The notes under the pieces: generated by a model
Told to the model about the DNA's origin: nothing
The model's database searches: none
Seen by the model: only the letters and a program-made list of their open reading frames with translations
Assembly (NCBI RefSeq): GCF_003202235.1
Contig: NZ_MASU01000005.1
Span: 1,054,001 to 1,118,000 of the forward strand
DNA: 64,000 nt
DNA from: Prauserella flavalba
GTDB taxonomy: Bacteria; Actinomycetota; Actinomycetes; Mycobacteriales; Pseudonocardiaceae
Direction of reading: 5' to 3'
Translations under genes and position numbers: made by a program
Shown here: one piece after another, positions 51,987 through 60,659 of the stretch
Layout: each line of letters begins with the position of its first letter
Position numbering within the stretch: position 1 is the stretch's first letter

Positions 51987-53351
51987 TCACAGGACCACGA
52001 AGATCAGCCAGCTCAGCAGCGGCGCGAAGGCGATCACCACCACGGACCACAGCAGCAGGCGCCGGAAGAACAGCCTCGGTTCCATGCTCTTCTGGTTGGC
52101 CACGAGCAGCGCGCCGTTCGTCGACAACGGACTCACGTCGACCACGCTGGAGGCGATGCCGATCGCGCTGATCGTGCCGAGCATCGGCAGCATGCCCTGC
52201 TCGAGCACCGGCACGGCAAGCGGGATCGACGCGCCGAGCACACCCGCGGTCGAGGCGAATGCCGAGATCACGCCACCGATGTAGCACGCGGCCAGCGCCG
52301 TGAGCAGCGGGTTGCCGCTCGAGGTGAGCAGGTTGCTCAGGTAGTCGATCGTGCCGATCTCCGACAGCACGCCGACGTAGGTGAGCACACCGCACACCAG
52401 CAGGACCGCAGACCACGGCAGGTTCTTGATGCACTCGCCGTACCGGCCCGGCGAGAGCAGGGTGAGCACCACACCGGCGGTCAGTGCCACGAACCCGACG
52501 TCCAGCCCGAAGATCATGGTGCTGAGCACGAGCCCGACGATGGCGATCGTCGTGGCCACCTGGTGCACGGTGTCCCGGCCATTCGGCTTCGCCGGCTCCT
52601 CGCACTCGGACTCGCCCGCGTCGCCCGTGGTGCCGCCGGTGGCGCCGCCCGTGGTGGCCTCGGGCGGCGCCGCCATCGCGCCCGGTCCGTCGCTCGCTCC
52701 GGCCATCGCGGGCACGCCGGACGCCACGGTGACGGTCTGGCGCCTGCGCACCAGTCGCAGGCCACCGAACACTACGAACACGACACACGCCACCACGACG
52801 TTGAACAGCAGGCTGTTGAGAAACAGCCCCATCGGCTCGCGCGGCAGGCCGTTGTCACCCAGCAGCCCGTTGGTGATGGCGCCGAACGGGCTCAGCGGCG
52901 AGAAGGAGCCCGCGGTCGCGCCTTGCACCACCATGAGACCCATCAGCAGCGGGTTCACCTTGTGCTGGCTGGCGAAGCGCAGCGCGATGGGAGCGACGAT
53001 CGCGACCGCCGCCGCGCTCAGCGCACCCGCCGCCGCGACGAACGCGGCGAGCAGGAACATCAGCCACGGGATCGCCGCGACCCGGTTTCCCACCAGCCGC
53101 ATGGATCCGTCGATGATCCGTTGCAGCGTGCCGTTCTCCTGCGCCAGCGCGAACAGGTAGGTCACGCCGACGATCAGGATGAACAGGCTGCCCGGGAACC
53201 CGCTGATGATCGAGTCGACCTCGAGCCCGCCGAACCCGGCACCGATCACGAACGCGGCCACCAGCGCCAGGATGCCCAGGTTGATGGAGAGAAATGACGC
53301 CAGTACGAACATGCACACGAGTACCAGCAAGGAGAGGATTTGCACATTCAC
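51987..53351 (-). CDS. SLC13/MatC-type (IT superfamily) permease
   Basis: A 454-residue membrane protein with about ten to twelve hydrophobic segments and a central hydrophilic loop rich in Gly, Thr and Glu (around residues 230-270). The N-terminal half (SINLGILALVAAFVIG, ISGFPGSLFILIVGVTYLFALA) resembles the MatC dicarboxylate-carrier N domain; ATAGSFSPLSPFGAITNGLL is a typical reentrant-loop motif. GTG start 53351. It lies in the acnX operon and is a candidate importer for an anionic organic acid; given the shared operator with sauS and pta, sulfoacetate or a hydroxy-sulfonate is possible (inference). Confidence 0.82.
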   Translation of the reverse strand: MNVQILSLLVLVCMFVLASFLSINLGILALVAAFVIGAGFGGLEVDSIISGFPGSLFILIVGVTYLFALAQENGTLQRIIDGSMRLVGNRVAAIPWLMFLLAAFVAAAGALSAAAVAIVAPIALRFASQHKVNPLLMGLMVVQGATAGSFSPLSPFGAITNGLLGDNGLPREPMGLFLNSLLFNVVVACVVFVVFGGLRLVRRRQTVTVASGVPAMAGASDGPGAMAAPPEATTGGATGGTTGDAGESECEEPAKPNGRDTVHQVATTIAIVGLVLSTMIFGLDVGFVALTAGVVLTLLSPGRYGECIKNLPWSAVLLVCGVLTYVGVLSEIGTIDYLSNLLTSSGNPLLTALAACYIGGVISAFASTAGVLGASIPLAVPVLEQGMLPMLGTISAIGIASSVVDVSPLSTNGALLVANQKSMEPRLFFRRLLLWSVVVIAFAPLLSWLIFVVL

Positions 53352-53432
53352 GATTCCACGACTCCGTCCTCATTGACCGGTCGGGTTTCTTCACCTGCCT
53401 GCCGTCTCCCCCTTGCCCCCCGCGGTGTCGGG

Positions 53433-53843
53433 TCAGCCTCCGCCGAGCGTCTCCACGCGCCCCTCGCCCGGGATCAGCCGCAGCAGCTGTCCCGTCTCGA
53501 TCGACGTCACGGGGTCGGGCTCGAGCTCGTGCATGATCGGAATGCCCGCGAACACGGCACCCTGCACGAGCACCGGGTTCGTCGTCCGCAACACCAGCCC
53601 GGCCGGTGCCAGCCCCCGGCTCTGCAGGTCCAGCAGCCGCCAGCCCGTCGCGGTGCCGCCCTTGGCGGTGGGCACCACGAGGATCCTGCCCGCGATCGAC
53701 TGCCCGCAGAGGTCGTGGGACTCGCGGCTGATCACGCCCGTGTCGTGGTCGAGGTCGTAGCGCGCGCTGAACGCGTCGTTCGACACCAGTGCCGGTGCCT
53801 CCACCACGTCGCCGAACCCGACGGCGCCGATGAGCTCTGTCAT
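53433..53843 (-). CDS. Aconitase X small (swivel) subunit, DUF126
   Basis: A 136-residue swivelling-domain protein of the AcnX small-subunit family. FSARYDLDHDTGVISRESHDLCGQSIAGRILVVPTAKGGTATGW, interrupted here by its natural turns, contains the family core with the SxxGR segment. ATG 53843 lies 5 bases after the large-subunit stop. In AcnX enzymes this subunit closes over an Fe-S cluster in the large subunit. Confidence 0.9.
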   Translation of the reverse strand: MTELIGAVGFGDVVEAPALVSNDAFSARYDLDHDTGVISRESHDLCGQSIAGRILVVPTAKGGTATGWRLLDLQSRGLAPAGLVLRTTNPVLVQGAVFAGIPIMHELEPDPVTSIETGQLLRLIPGEGRVETLGGG

Positions 53844-53848
53844 GGTCC

Positions 53849-55084
53849 TCACCCCGCGATCCGGCCGGTGACGGCGGCGTCGACACACACCTCGGTGGGC
53901 CGGAAGACGGGGTTGTACCCGTAGCCCTCGATGATGTTGGCGAGCTTCGCCGAGTTGGTGACGAGCGTGCGGAACCCGTTGCGCCGCCCCAGCTCCCGCG
54001 CGGTCATCAGGTAGTAGCAGACGCCGCTCAGCAGCCGGACCCCCGCGGCGCGCAGCGTCTCGGCGTAGCCGTACTCCTCCGCCGATCTCAGCACCGCGGC
54101 GCTCGTCGTCGCGTATACCGGGCCGGCGACCTGACGCCCCTCGAACAAGGCGGCCAGCTCCGCCAGCTCGAACACCGACAGCTGCGGGGTGCCGAACACC
54201 ACGACGTCGGGCCCCTCCCGCTCCGGCACGAAGCCGCGGTAGGCCCCGTCCAGCGCGGCGCGGTCGATCACCAGGCGCTCGCGGGGCTCGTTGTCCCCGA
54301 ACGCGTCCGCGCGGGTCCGTGCCTCCGGCGTGACGCCGACGAGGTGGAACATCGCGTGGGAGCCGTAGCTCGCGAGTGCCGCGCCCAGCTGCTTCACCTC
54401 GTCCGGCGAGGGACTCCGCTCGGCGCCGTCGATCACCGGCACTTCCCAGTAGCCGGGGAACCGGCGGCCGACCAGACAGCCGACGGCGCCCCAGTCGGCG
54501 CTGTCCCGCGGCTGGTCGGCCAGCTCGACGAGCACGGTGCCGCGCCGGTGTTCGTCGAGGTGGAAGCCGTACGCGGGAACCCGCCCGGTGAGCGCCGCCG
54601 CGAGTGCCGCGGGGCCGCCCTCGAAGTTGCTGCGCGCACCGGCGACGGCATTGGCGTAGATGACGGTGCCCGTGTCGCCCCAGGCCAGATGCTCGCCCCC
54701 GTGCGGGACGTCCACGGTCTGGTAGTTGATGCACGTGTTGGTGGTGAGCGCACCCATGCGCGCCATCGCGGCCAGGATGCGCCTTTCGGTATCCACAATG
54801 GATTGGGTCTGCCCGATGTCGAGCGCGCACGAGAAGTCGGTCGAGCGCGGATCGAGGGTCAGCGGGATGCGGGCGCGGGCGCCCTGGTCGGCGAGCTGCT
54901 CCAGGAAGCGGACGCCGGGCTCGCCCAGCGCCTCGCCATCGCAGTGAGCGTGGGCGCTGCGCACGGGAACGAGCCGGCGCGCCCCGAAGAAGCCACCGAC
55001 CGCCAGCTGGTAGTCCATCGCCCATTTCACGGCGGGACCGTCCGAGCCGGCGGCCATGGCCTCTTCGTCAGCAGTCAGATACAC
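53849..55084 (-). CDS. Aconitase X large subunit, DUF521
   Basis: A 411-residue AcnX catalytic subunit (dehydratases such as cis-3-hydroxyproline dehydratase and mevalonate-5-phosphate dehydratase). MGALTTNTCINYQTVDVP, GEHLAWGDTGTVIYANAVAGARSNFEGGP and the C-terminal TNSAKLANIIEGYG are typical. I place the start at GTG 55084, giving MYLTADEEAM, because GGAGG lies just upstream and the predicted transcription start (about 55122) is downstream of the alternative GTG at 55126. Substrate unknown; the operon shares an operator with sulfonate genes. Confidence 0.9.
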   Translation of the reverse strand: MYLTADEEAMAAGSDGPAVKWAMDYQLAVGGFFGARRLVPVRSAHAHCDGEALGEPGVRFLEQLADQGARARIPLTLDPRSTDFSCALDIGQTQSIVDTERRILAAMARMGALTTNTCINYQTVDVPHGGEHLAWGDTGTVIYANAVAGARSNFEGGPAALAAALTGRVPAYGFHLDEHRRGTVLVELADQPRDSADWGAVGCLVGRRFPGYWEVPVIDGAERSPSPDEVKQLGAALASYGSHAMFHLVGVTPEARTRADAFGDNEPRERLVIDRAALDGAYRGFVPEREGPDVVVFGTPQLSVFELAELAALFEGRQVAGPVYATTSAAVLRSAEEYGYAETLRAAGVRLLSGVCYYLMTARELGRRNGFRTLVTNSAKLANIIEGYGYNPVFRPTEVCVDAAVTGRIAG

Positions 55085-55128
55085 GTGACCTCCACCGGCG
55101 TCGGCCGAGACTGTGGTTTCGGTCACCC

Positions 55129-55167
55129 AAGCTAGATTCGTTGAAACGGCATGTCAATATTTGAAAT
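55129..55167 (-). promoter_or_regulatory. acnX promoter with IclR operator candidate
   Basis: On the minus strand TTGACA (rc of 55152-55157), a 17-base spacer and TAGCTT (rc of 55129-55134). The plus-strand motif TGTCAATATTTGAAAT (55152-55167) overlaps the -35 box and matches the pta site TGTCA-N4-TTGAAAT at all twelve fixed positions. Confidence 0.65.
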
Positions 55168-55180
55168 CGCTGAAACGATC

Positions 55181-56530
55181 TCAGCCGAGCTTCCTGCGCC
55201 GGGTCTCCGGCAGCAGGAGCACCGACAACGCCGTGATCGCGGCGATCCCGACGATGTAGGCGACCACCGGCCAGTACACCCCCTCACCTGCGACGTTCAG
55301 CAGCGACACGACGATGATCGGCGCGAGCGACCCACCGAGCACGCCGCCGAACTGCTGCCCGAGCGAGACACCGGAGTAGCGGATGTTCGTCGGGAACAGC
55401 TCGGAGAAGTACGCCGCCTGCGGACCGTACATGAGCGACATCGCGACGTAGGCGATGATCGTGCCGAGCCAGATCATCGGCGCACTGCCTGTCTTGACCA
55501 GCTCGAAGAAGATCAGCCCGTCCACCGCCATCACCGCGGCCCCTGCCAGGTACACCGGTTTGCGGCCGATCCGGTCCGACAGCGTGGCGCACGCGGGCAG
55601 CAGCGCCAGCGACAGCACCGCGCCGATGAGCGAGCCGGTGAGCACCACCGACTCCGGGTGCGGGATGTCGGTGAAGCTGCCGATGAACGTGGCCGGGAAC
55701 GTCGCGAAGATGAACAGGTTCGCGCTTTCGGCGATCCTGGCTCCCACCACCTTCAGCGAGGTGCCCCACCACTTCGTCACGACCTCGGCCATCGGCGCCC
55801 TCCGACTGGCGGCCGAGTCCCGGGCGGCGCGGAAGAACCGTGTCTCGTGCAGCTGTGAGCGGATGACGACCGCCGGAATGATGATCAGCGCGCTGAGCAG
55901 GAACGGAACCCGCCACGCCCACGACAGCAGCACGTCCTCGTCGAGCGAGGTCACCACGGCCATCGCGGCCGAGGACAGGATGATGCCGGCGGGCACGCCG
56001 ATCTGCACGAGGCTGCCGTAGAAGCCGCGACGCCGGTCCGGCGCGTTCTCGACCACCATCAGCACGGCACCGCCGTACTCGCCGCCGAGACCGAGGCCCT
56101 GCGCCACCCGCAGGACGATCAGCAGGATCGGGGCCGCCACGCCGATGGTGTCGTAACCGGGCAGGCAGCCGATCAGGAACGTGCCGCCGCCCATGATGGC
56201 CATCGTCCACACGAGCATCGACTTGCGGCCGACGCGGTCACCGAGGTTGCCGAACAGCAGCGCGCCGATCGGCCTGCTCACGAACCCGACGGCGTAGGTG
56301 GCGAGCGAGGCCAGCAGCCCGGCGGTGGGATCGAGGGAAGGAAAGAAGAGCTTGTCGAACACGATCGACGCGGCGGCCGCGTACAGGAAGAAGTCGTACC
56401 ACTCGACGATCGCGCCGGCGGAACTGGTGAGCGCCACCTTGCGCAGGTAGCGGCGGCGGTGCGGATCGTCGGCGACGGTCACACCCCCGCCGGTCGTGTC
56501 CGTTCCGGCGGGAGCAGGGGTGTCGGGCAT
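55181..56530 (-). CDS. MFS transporter, metabolite:H+ symporter (MHS) family
   Basis: A 449-residue 12-helix carrier with IVEWYDFFLYAAAA in helix 1, GDRVGRKSMLVWT in loop 2-3 and GLGGEYGGAVLMVVENAP in helix 5. It follows the transketolase C-half gene by 43 bases and is the last gene of the LacI-controlled operon. It probably imports the operon's unphosphorylated substrate; no sugar kinase accompanies it. Confidence 0.92.
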   Translation of the reverse strand: MPDTPAPAGTDTTGGGVTVADDPHRRRYLRKVALTSSAGAIVEWYDFFLYAAAASIVFDKLFFPSLDPTAGLLASLATYAVGFVSRPIGALLFGNLGDRVGRKSMLVWTMAIMGGGTFLIGCLPGYDTIGVAAPILLIVLRVAQGLGLGGEYGGAVLMVVENAPDRRRGFYGSLVQIGVPAGIILSSAAMAVVTSLDEDVLLSWAWRVPFLLSALIIIPAVVIRSQLHETRFFRAARDSAASRRAPMAEVVTKWWGTSLKVVGARIAESANLFIFATFPATFIGSFTDIPHPESVVLTGSLIGAVLSLALLPACATLSDRIGRKPVYLAGAAVMAVDGLIFFELVKTGSAPMIWLGTIIAYVAMSLMYGPQAAYFSELFPTNIRYSGVSLGQQFGGVLGGSLAPIIVVSLLNVAGEGVYWPVVAYIVGIAAITALSVLLLPETRRRKLG

Positions 56531-56573
56531 GTCGAGTCCTTTCTCCGTTGAAAGGGTCGGGCATGAGCAGGGT

Positions 56574-57581
56574 TCACGCGAGCAGGTTCCGCATCCGGCG
56601 GACGATCCCCGCGGTGTCGAGGTCGTAGTGCTCGTACAGCCGGGTGGGCGGGCCGATCAGGGCGTATTCATCGACGGGCAGGCCGAGCCGGTGCAGCCGC
56701 ACTCCGCCGACCCCGCCGTCGACCAGCGCGTCGGCGCAGGCCGAGGCGAGTCCGGTGTAGACGTTGTGTTCCTCGGCGACGAGGATCCTGGGCACCCGCG
56801 ACGCCAGCTCGCACAATCCCTCGGCGTCGAAGGGACGCAGCGTGTGGGCGTCGACCACCGCCACCGACACGCCTTCCCGGGCCAGTTCCTCCGCGGCCCG
56901 CAGGGCGGGCGCGAGCGTCACACCGGTCGCGACGATCGCCGCGTCGGTGCCCTCACGCAGGGTGGTGAGCCTGCCGAACTCGAACCGGGCGCCCGTGCGG
57001 CCGTAGACGTCCTCGTCCCGGCCCCGGCCGATGCGGAAGTAGACCGGGCCCTCGACGTCCACGGTCTGCCGCAGCACCTCACCGAGGGACACGGCGTCGG
57101 CGGGCCCCAGCACCGTGAGGTTGGCGATGGAGCGCGTGATGCCGATGTCCTCGGTGGCGTGGTGGCTCGTGCCGTAGAAGCCGAGCGAGATCCCGGTGTG
57201 GTGGGCGATGATCCGCACCGGCAGGTTCGGATACGCCAGGTCGGTGCGGATCTGCTCCGCGCACAGCAGCCCGATGAACGACGCGAACGTCGCGACGTAG
57301 GGAACGTAGCCGCACGTGGCCATCCCGGCGGCCATCGAGACCATGTTCTGTTCGCAGATCCCGGTGTTGACGAACCGGTCGGGATGCCGCAGCTCGAAGT
57401 CGCGGGTGCGGTTGGAGAACTTCAGGTCCGCGGTGAGCACGGCGATCCGGTCGTCGTGGTCGGCGAGGTCCGCGAGCACCTGGCCTGCCACGAAGGACTC
57501 GCACAGCCGGTACGAGGTGGCCAGATCCCAGGACCCGTCCTGCTCCGGAGTCCAGGCGCGTTCGGTGATGTCGCTCGTCAT
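56574..57581 (-). CDS. Transketolase C-terminal subunit (split transketolase)
   Basis: A 335-residue protein matching the pyrimidine-binding plus C-terminal domains of transketolase (DXS-like): DLKFSNRTRDFELRHPDRFVNTGICEQNMVSMAAGMA contains the catalytic Glu region, here split from the first half. One base separates it from the N-subunit gene upstream. Split enzymes of this kind act on unusual ketoses such as apulose 4-phosphate or sulfo-sugars, besides normal pentoses. Confidence 0.92.
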   Translation of the reverse strand: MTSDITERAWTPEQDGSWDLATSYRLCESFVAGQVLADLADHDDRIAVLTADLKFSNRTRDFELRHPDRFVNTGICEQNMVSMAAGMATCGYVPYVATFASFIGLLCAEQIRTDLAYPNLPVRIIAHHTGISLGFYGTSHHATEDIGITRSIANLTVLGPADAVSLGEVLRQTVDVEGPVYFRIGRGRDEDVYGRTGARFEFGRLTTLREGTDAAIVATGVTLAPALRAAEELAREGVSVAVVDAHTLRPFDAEGLCELASRVPRILVAEEHNVYTGLASACADALVDGGVGGVRLHRLGLPVDEYALIGPPTRLYEHYDLDTAGIVRRMRNLLA

Positions 57582-57582
57582 G

Positions 57583-58455
57583 TCAGACCCTCTCGATCAG
57601 GCTCAGCGTCTTCTCGGCGTCGGCGGGCTCCAGGTAGCCCAGATGCCAGGTGCGGGACAGGTCCATGTACGGCACTCCCCTGCCCTTGCGGGTGTTGGCG
57701 ATGACGCATTTCGGCCTGCCCTCGGGTTCGCTGCCCACGGCGGCGAAGGCCGACAGCACTCCCCGCGCGTCGTGCCCGTCGAGCTCGGTGACCTCCCAGC
57801 CGAAGCTCTCGAAGCGGCCCGCGATCGGCTCGACACTCATCACCTCCTCCGTGGTGCCGTCGAGGCCCATCTGGTTGCGGTCGACGACGGCGACGAGGTT
57901 GCCCAGCCGGTAGTGGCTCGCCGCCTGCGCCGCCTCCCAGATCTGTCCCTCGTTGAGCTCCTGGTCACCCGTCAGCACCCACACGCGGCTGTCGTCGCGG
58001 CCCGCCATGCGGTTGCCGAGCGCCATGCCCGCGCCGATGGAGAGGCCGTGGCCGAGCGAGCCGGAGGAGAAATCCGTCCCGGGCACCCTGCGCATGTCGG
58101 GGTGGTCGCCGAGCGGGCTGCCGACCCTGGTGTAGGTGTCGAGCCACTCGTGCGGGAAGTAGCCGAGGTTGGCCAGTACCGGATAGAGGCCGACGGCGCA
58201 GTGGCCCTTGGAGAGGATCAGCCGGTCGCGGTCGGGCCACGCCGGGTCCTCGCTCACGCGCAGCACGCCGGAGTAGAGCGCGGCGAGCAGCTCAGCGCAC
58301 GAGAAGACGCTCGTGAAGTGACCGCTCTTCGCGATGCCGATCAGGCGGACGGTCTCGCGCCGGATGAACAGGGCGAGGTCGCGGACCTCCTCGACGAGGT
58401 CGGCCGGTTCCTCCGCCGCGGGTTTCCAGGCGTCCACTGTGGCTCGGATCAGCAC
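57583..58455 (-). CDS. Transketolase N-terminal subunit (split transketolase)
   Basis: A 290-residue thiamine-diphosphate-binding subunit: KSGHFTSVFSCAELLAALY, LSKGHCAVGLYPVLA, GSLGHGLSIGAGMALG and the cofactor motif GDQELNEGQIWEAAQAASHYRLGN (broken here as GDQELNEGQ plus WEAAQ). GTG start 58455 overlaps the zinc dehydrogenase stop by 7 bases. Forms the active enzyme with the C-subunit. Confidence 0.92.
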   Translation of the reverse strand: MLIRATVDAWKPAAEEPADLVEEVRDLALFIRRETVRLIGIAKSGHFTSVFSCAELLAALYSGVLRVSEDPAWPDRDRLILSKGHCAVGLYPVLANLGYFPHEWLDTYTRVGSPLGDHPDMRRVPGTDFSSGSLGHGLSIGAGMALGNRMAGRDDSRVWVLTGDQELNEGQIWEAAQAASHYRLGNLVAVVDRNQMGLDGTTEEVMSVEPIAGRFESFGWEVTELDGHDARGVLSAFAAVGSEPEGRPKCVIANTRKGRGVPYMDLSRTWHLGYLEPADAEKTLSLIERV

Positions 58456-59504
58456 GGGTTCTCCTTTGCTGTGAACACGATCGTTTCCTTGAGGTGGGTG
58501 CTCGCGCCGCGGGCGAGCCGGTCGAAGACCTCGGCCACGTCACTCACCGCGTTGCGGCGGATCAGCGACTCCGGCAGGCCGGAGAACAGGGGCTCGTGCG
58601 CGAGCAGCCGCATGGACTCGGTGAAGTCGGCCAGGACGTAGAGCTGCACCCCGACCACGGCCCGCTCGCCGCGCTGGAGGCCCACACCGTCCAGCGCGAG
58701 CGCGCCGTGCTGCACACCGACGAGCACGACGGTGCCGCCGGGACGCACGGCGCCGAGCGCCTGGTCAGCCAGCGCGGCCGAGCCGACGCAGTCGAAGACC
58801 ACGTCCAGCTCGCCGTACTCGCCGCCGAGGAGCTCCGCGAGCGGGCGGCCGTCGCCGTGGTGCGCGGTGCCGGTGCCGACCAGCGAGAGCTTGTGTGCGT
58901 CGGTGTCGACGCGGTGCACCGCCTTGGCGCCGCGGTGCCGCAGCACCAGTGCGACGAGCGTGCCGATGGCACCCGCGCCGAGTACCGCGCACCGCTGCCC
59001 CGCGACCGGGCCTGCCCTGCTCACCGCGTGCAGGGCGACGGCGAGGGGTTCGATCAGCACGCGCAGCCCCGGCGGGGTCGCGGGGTCGATCGGCAGCACG
59101 CTCGCGGCGGGCACGGTGACCACCCCGGCGAGGGCGCCGGGGCGCTGCGCGCCGACGATGCCCATGTCCGGGCAGAGGTTGGTGGCTCCCCGCAGGCAGC
59201 TCACGCACCGGCCGCAGCTGAGCGCGGGGAACACCGCGACGGCGTCGCCGGGCCGGGCGCGGGTGCCCTCCCCCGCGCTGAGCAGCTCGCCGTGGAACTC
59301 GTGGCCGAGCGTCAGCGGCGGCCGGTTCACGGGGTGCCTGCCCAGGTACATCGTCACGTCCGAGCCGCAGAGCCCGGTCTCGGCGACCCGCACGAGCACG
59401 TCGCCGGAGGCAGGTCTCGACGGCACGGCCGGGGTCGTGGAGAACGTCGCCGGCGCGGTCAGCACGGTGGCGCGAAGCGACGGATCCGACTGCGTTGTCG
59501 TCAT
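58449..59504 (-). CDS. Zinc-dependent alcohol/polyol dehydrogenase
   Basis: A 351-residue medium-chain dehydrogenase. Catalytic zinc residues in GLCGSD and LGHEFHGE, structural zinc cysteines in CGRCVSCLRGATNLC, and the nucleotide-binding GAGAIGTLVALVL are visible. Sorbitol/threonine-dehydrogenase-like group. First gene of the operon dehydrogenase-TK-TK-MFS and divergent from lacI. It may oxidise a polyol or sugar to the ketose used by the transketolase (inference). Confidence 0.9.
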   Translation of the reverse strand: MTTTQSDPSLRATVLTAPATFSTTPAVPSRPASGDVLVRVAETGLCGSDVTMYLGRHPVNRPPLTLGHEFHGELLSAGEGTRARPGDAVAVFPALSCGRCVSCLRGATNLCPDMGIVGAQRPGALAGVVTVPAASVLPIDPATPPGLRVLIEPLAVALHAVSRAGPVAGQRCAVLGAGAIGTLVALVLRHRGAKAVHRVDTDAHKLSLVGTGTAHHGDGRPLAELLGGEYGELDVVFDCVGSAALADQALGAVRPGGTVVLVGVQHGALALDGVGLQRGERAVVGVQLYVLADFTESMRLLAHEPLFSGLPESLIRRNAVSDVAEVFDRLARGASTHLKETIVFTAKENPC

Positions 59505-59527
59505 GGAAAGTGTGTCCTCACCGATAG

Positions 59528-59554
59528 TGGAACGGTTTCCTAAGGGACCGGTCC
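59528..59554. promoter_or_regulatory. Tandem LacI operator candidates
   Basis: TGGAACGGTTTCCT (59528-59541) and the perfect palindrome GGACCGGTCC (59545-59554) are LacI-type central CG sites, 16 bases apart centre to centre. They are enclosed by the perfect repeat ATAGTGGA (59524-59531) / TCCACTAT (59552-59559). Located between the divergent dehydrogenase and lacI genes. Confidence 0.6.
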
Positions 59555-59607
59555 ACTATGCGTGCGTACAATCGTCGAGTCAAGGGTGAGATGTCGGGAG
59601 GCGCTTC

Positions 59608-60642
59608 GTGGCAAAGGATTCGGTCACCATCCGCGACGTGGCCGCGCGGGCGGGAGTGTCGAAGTCGACGGTGTCGAAGTACCTCACCTCCACGCCGTAC
59701 GTCTCGGCCGACGCCAGGGAACGCATCGAGCGCGCCGTGGCCGAGCTCGGCTACCGGCCGAACGGCTCGGCGCGCGCGCTCGTGGGCGGGCGGTCCCGGT
59801 TCGTCGGTGTGCTGGTCCCCTCGATCGCCAACCCCTACCAGGCGGACCTGCTCGCGGGTATCGAACGCGCTGCCGCCCCGCACCAGCTCGGCACGCTGCT
59901 CGCCATCGCCGACAACGACGAGCCGAGGGAACGCGAGCTCCTCCAGGGCCTGCTCAAGAGCGGCGCCGACGGCGTCATCGTCACGAGCGCGCACGCCGAG
60001 GACGCCGAGGTTCAGGCACTGCGCAGGGCAGGCATTCCGGTGGTGCTCGCCGGGCGGCACATCGCCGCACCGGAGATCGACTCCGTCGTCATCGACAACC
60101 GGCAGGGCGCACGGCTCGCGGTGGACCACCTCGTCGAGCTCGGGCACCGGCGGATCGCGCACATCCCCGGACCGCTCACGGTGCTCGACTTCGCCCAGCG
60201 CGCGGAAGGATACCGCGACGCGCTGCGCGCACACGGGCTCGAACCGCTGCCGCTGCTGGGCGGCGCACGGCTTCCCGACCCCGAACGCGGCCGGGAAGCC
60301 GTGCGCGCGCTCATGGAGCTGCCCGAGGCCGAACGGCCCACCGCGGTGTTCGCCGCCGTGGACTGGATCGCGGTCGGCGTGCTCGCCGAGGCGTCGAAGC
60401 GCGGCATCGAGGTACCGGGCGAGCTGTCCGTGATCGGTTTCGACAACGTCTCGTTCTGCGAGCTCACCGCACCTTCCTTGTCCACAGTGGACGCTCATCC
60501 CGAGCGGATCGGGCAGCGCGCGGTGGACCGGCTCGCCGATCGCATCGCCTCGGGTTACCGCGACGAGCCGGGATCGCGTGAGGTGCTGGCCCCGACGCTC
60601 GTGGTGCGCTCGTCCACCGGCGAGCCCAAAACCCGCGCCTGA
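59608..60642 (+). CDS. LacI family transcriptional regulator
   Basis: A 344-residue LacI repressor. The N-terminal helix-turn-helix and hinge (TIRDVAARAGVSKSTVSKYL, GYRPNGSARAL) and the sugar-binding-protein effector domain (LVPSIANPYQADLLAGIE, GELSVIGFDNVSFCELTAP) are intact. GTG start 59608 follows GGGAGG. Divergent from the split-transketolase operon, which it most likely represses through the tandem sites between them. Confidence 0.95.
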   Translation: MAKDSVTIRDVAARAGVSKSTVSKYLTSTPYVSADARERIERAVAELGYRPNGSARALVGGRSRFVGVLVPSIANPYQADLLAGIERAAAPHQLGTLLAIADNDEPRERELLQGLLKSGADGVIVTSAHAEDAEVQALRRAGIPVVLAGRHIAAPEIDSVVIDNRQGARLAVDHLVELGHRRIAHIPGPLTVLDFAQRAEGYRDALRAHGLEPLPLLGGARLPDPERGREAVRALMELPEAERPTAVFAAVDWIAVGVLAEASKRGIEVPGELSVIGFDNVSFCELTAPSLSTVDAHPERIGQRAVDRLADRIASGYRDEPGSREVLAPTLVVRSSTGEPKTRA

Positions 60643-60659
60643 ACCGAAGGGACCGACGC

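Noticed and set aside
29058-55084. Taurine pathway as the main route
   Set aside because: No taurine dehydrogenase, taurine:pyruvate aminotransferase or taurine ABC transporter genes are seen in the window.
55085-55126. Upstream GTG start for aconitase X large subunit
   Set aside because: It lies before the predicted transcription start, while GTG 55084 has GGAGG and gives the family N-terminus.
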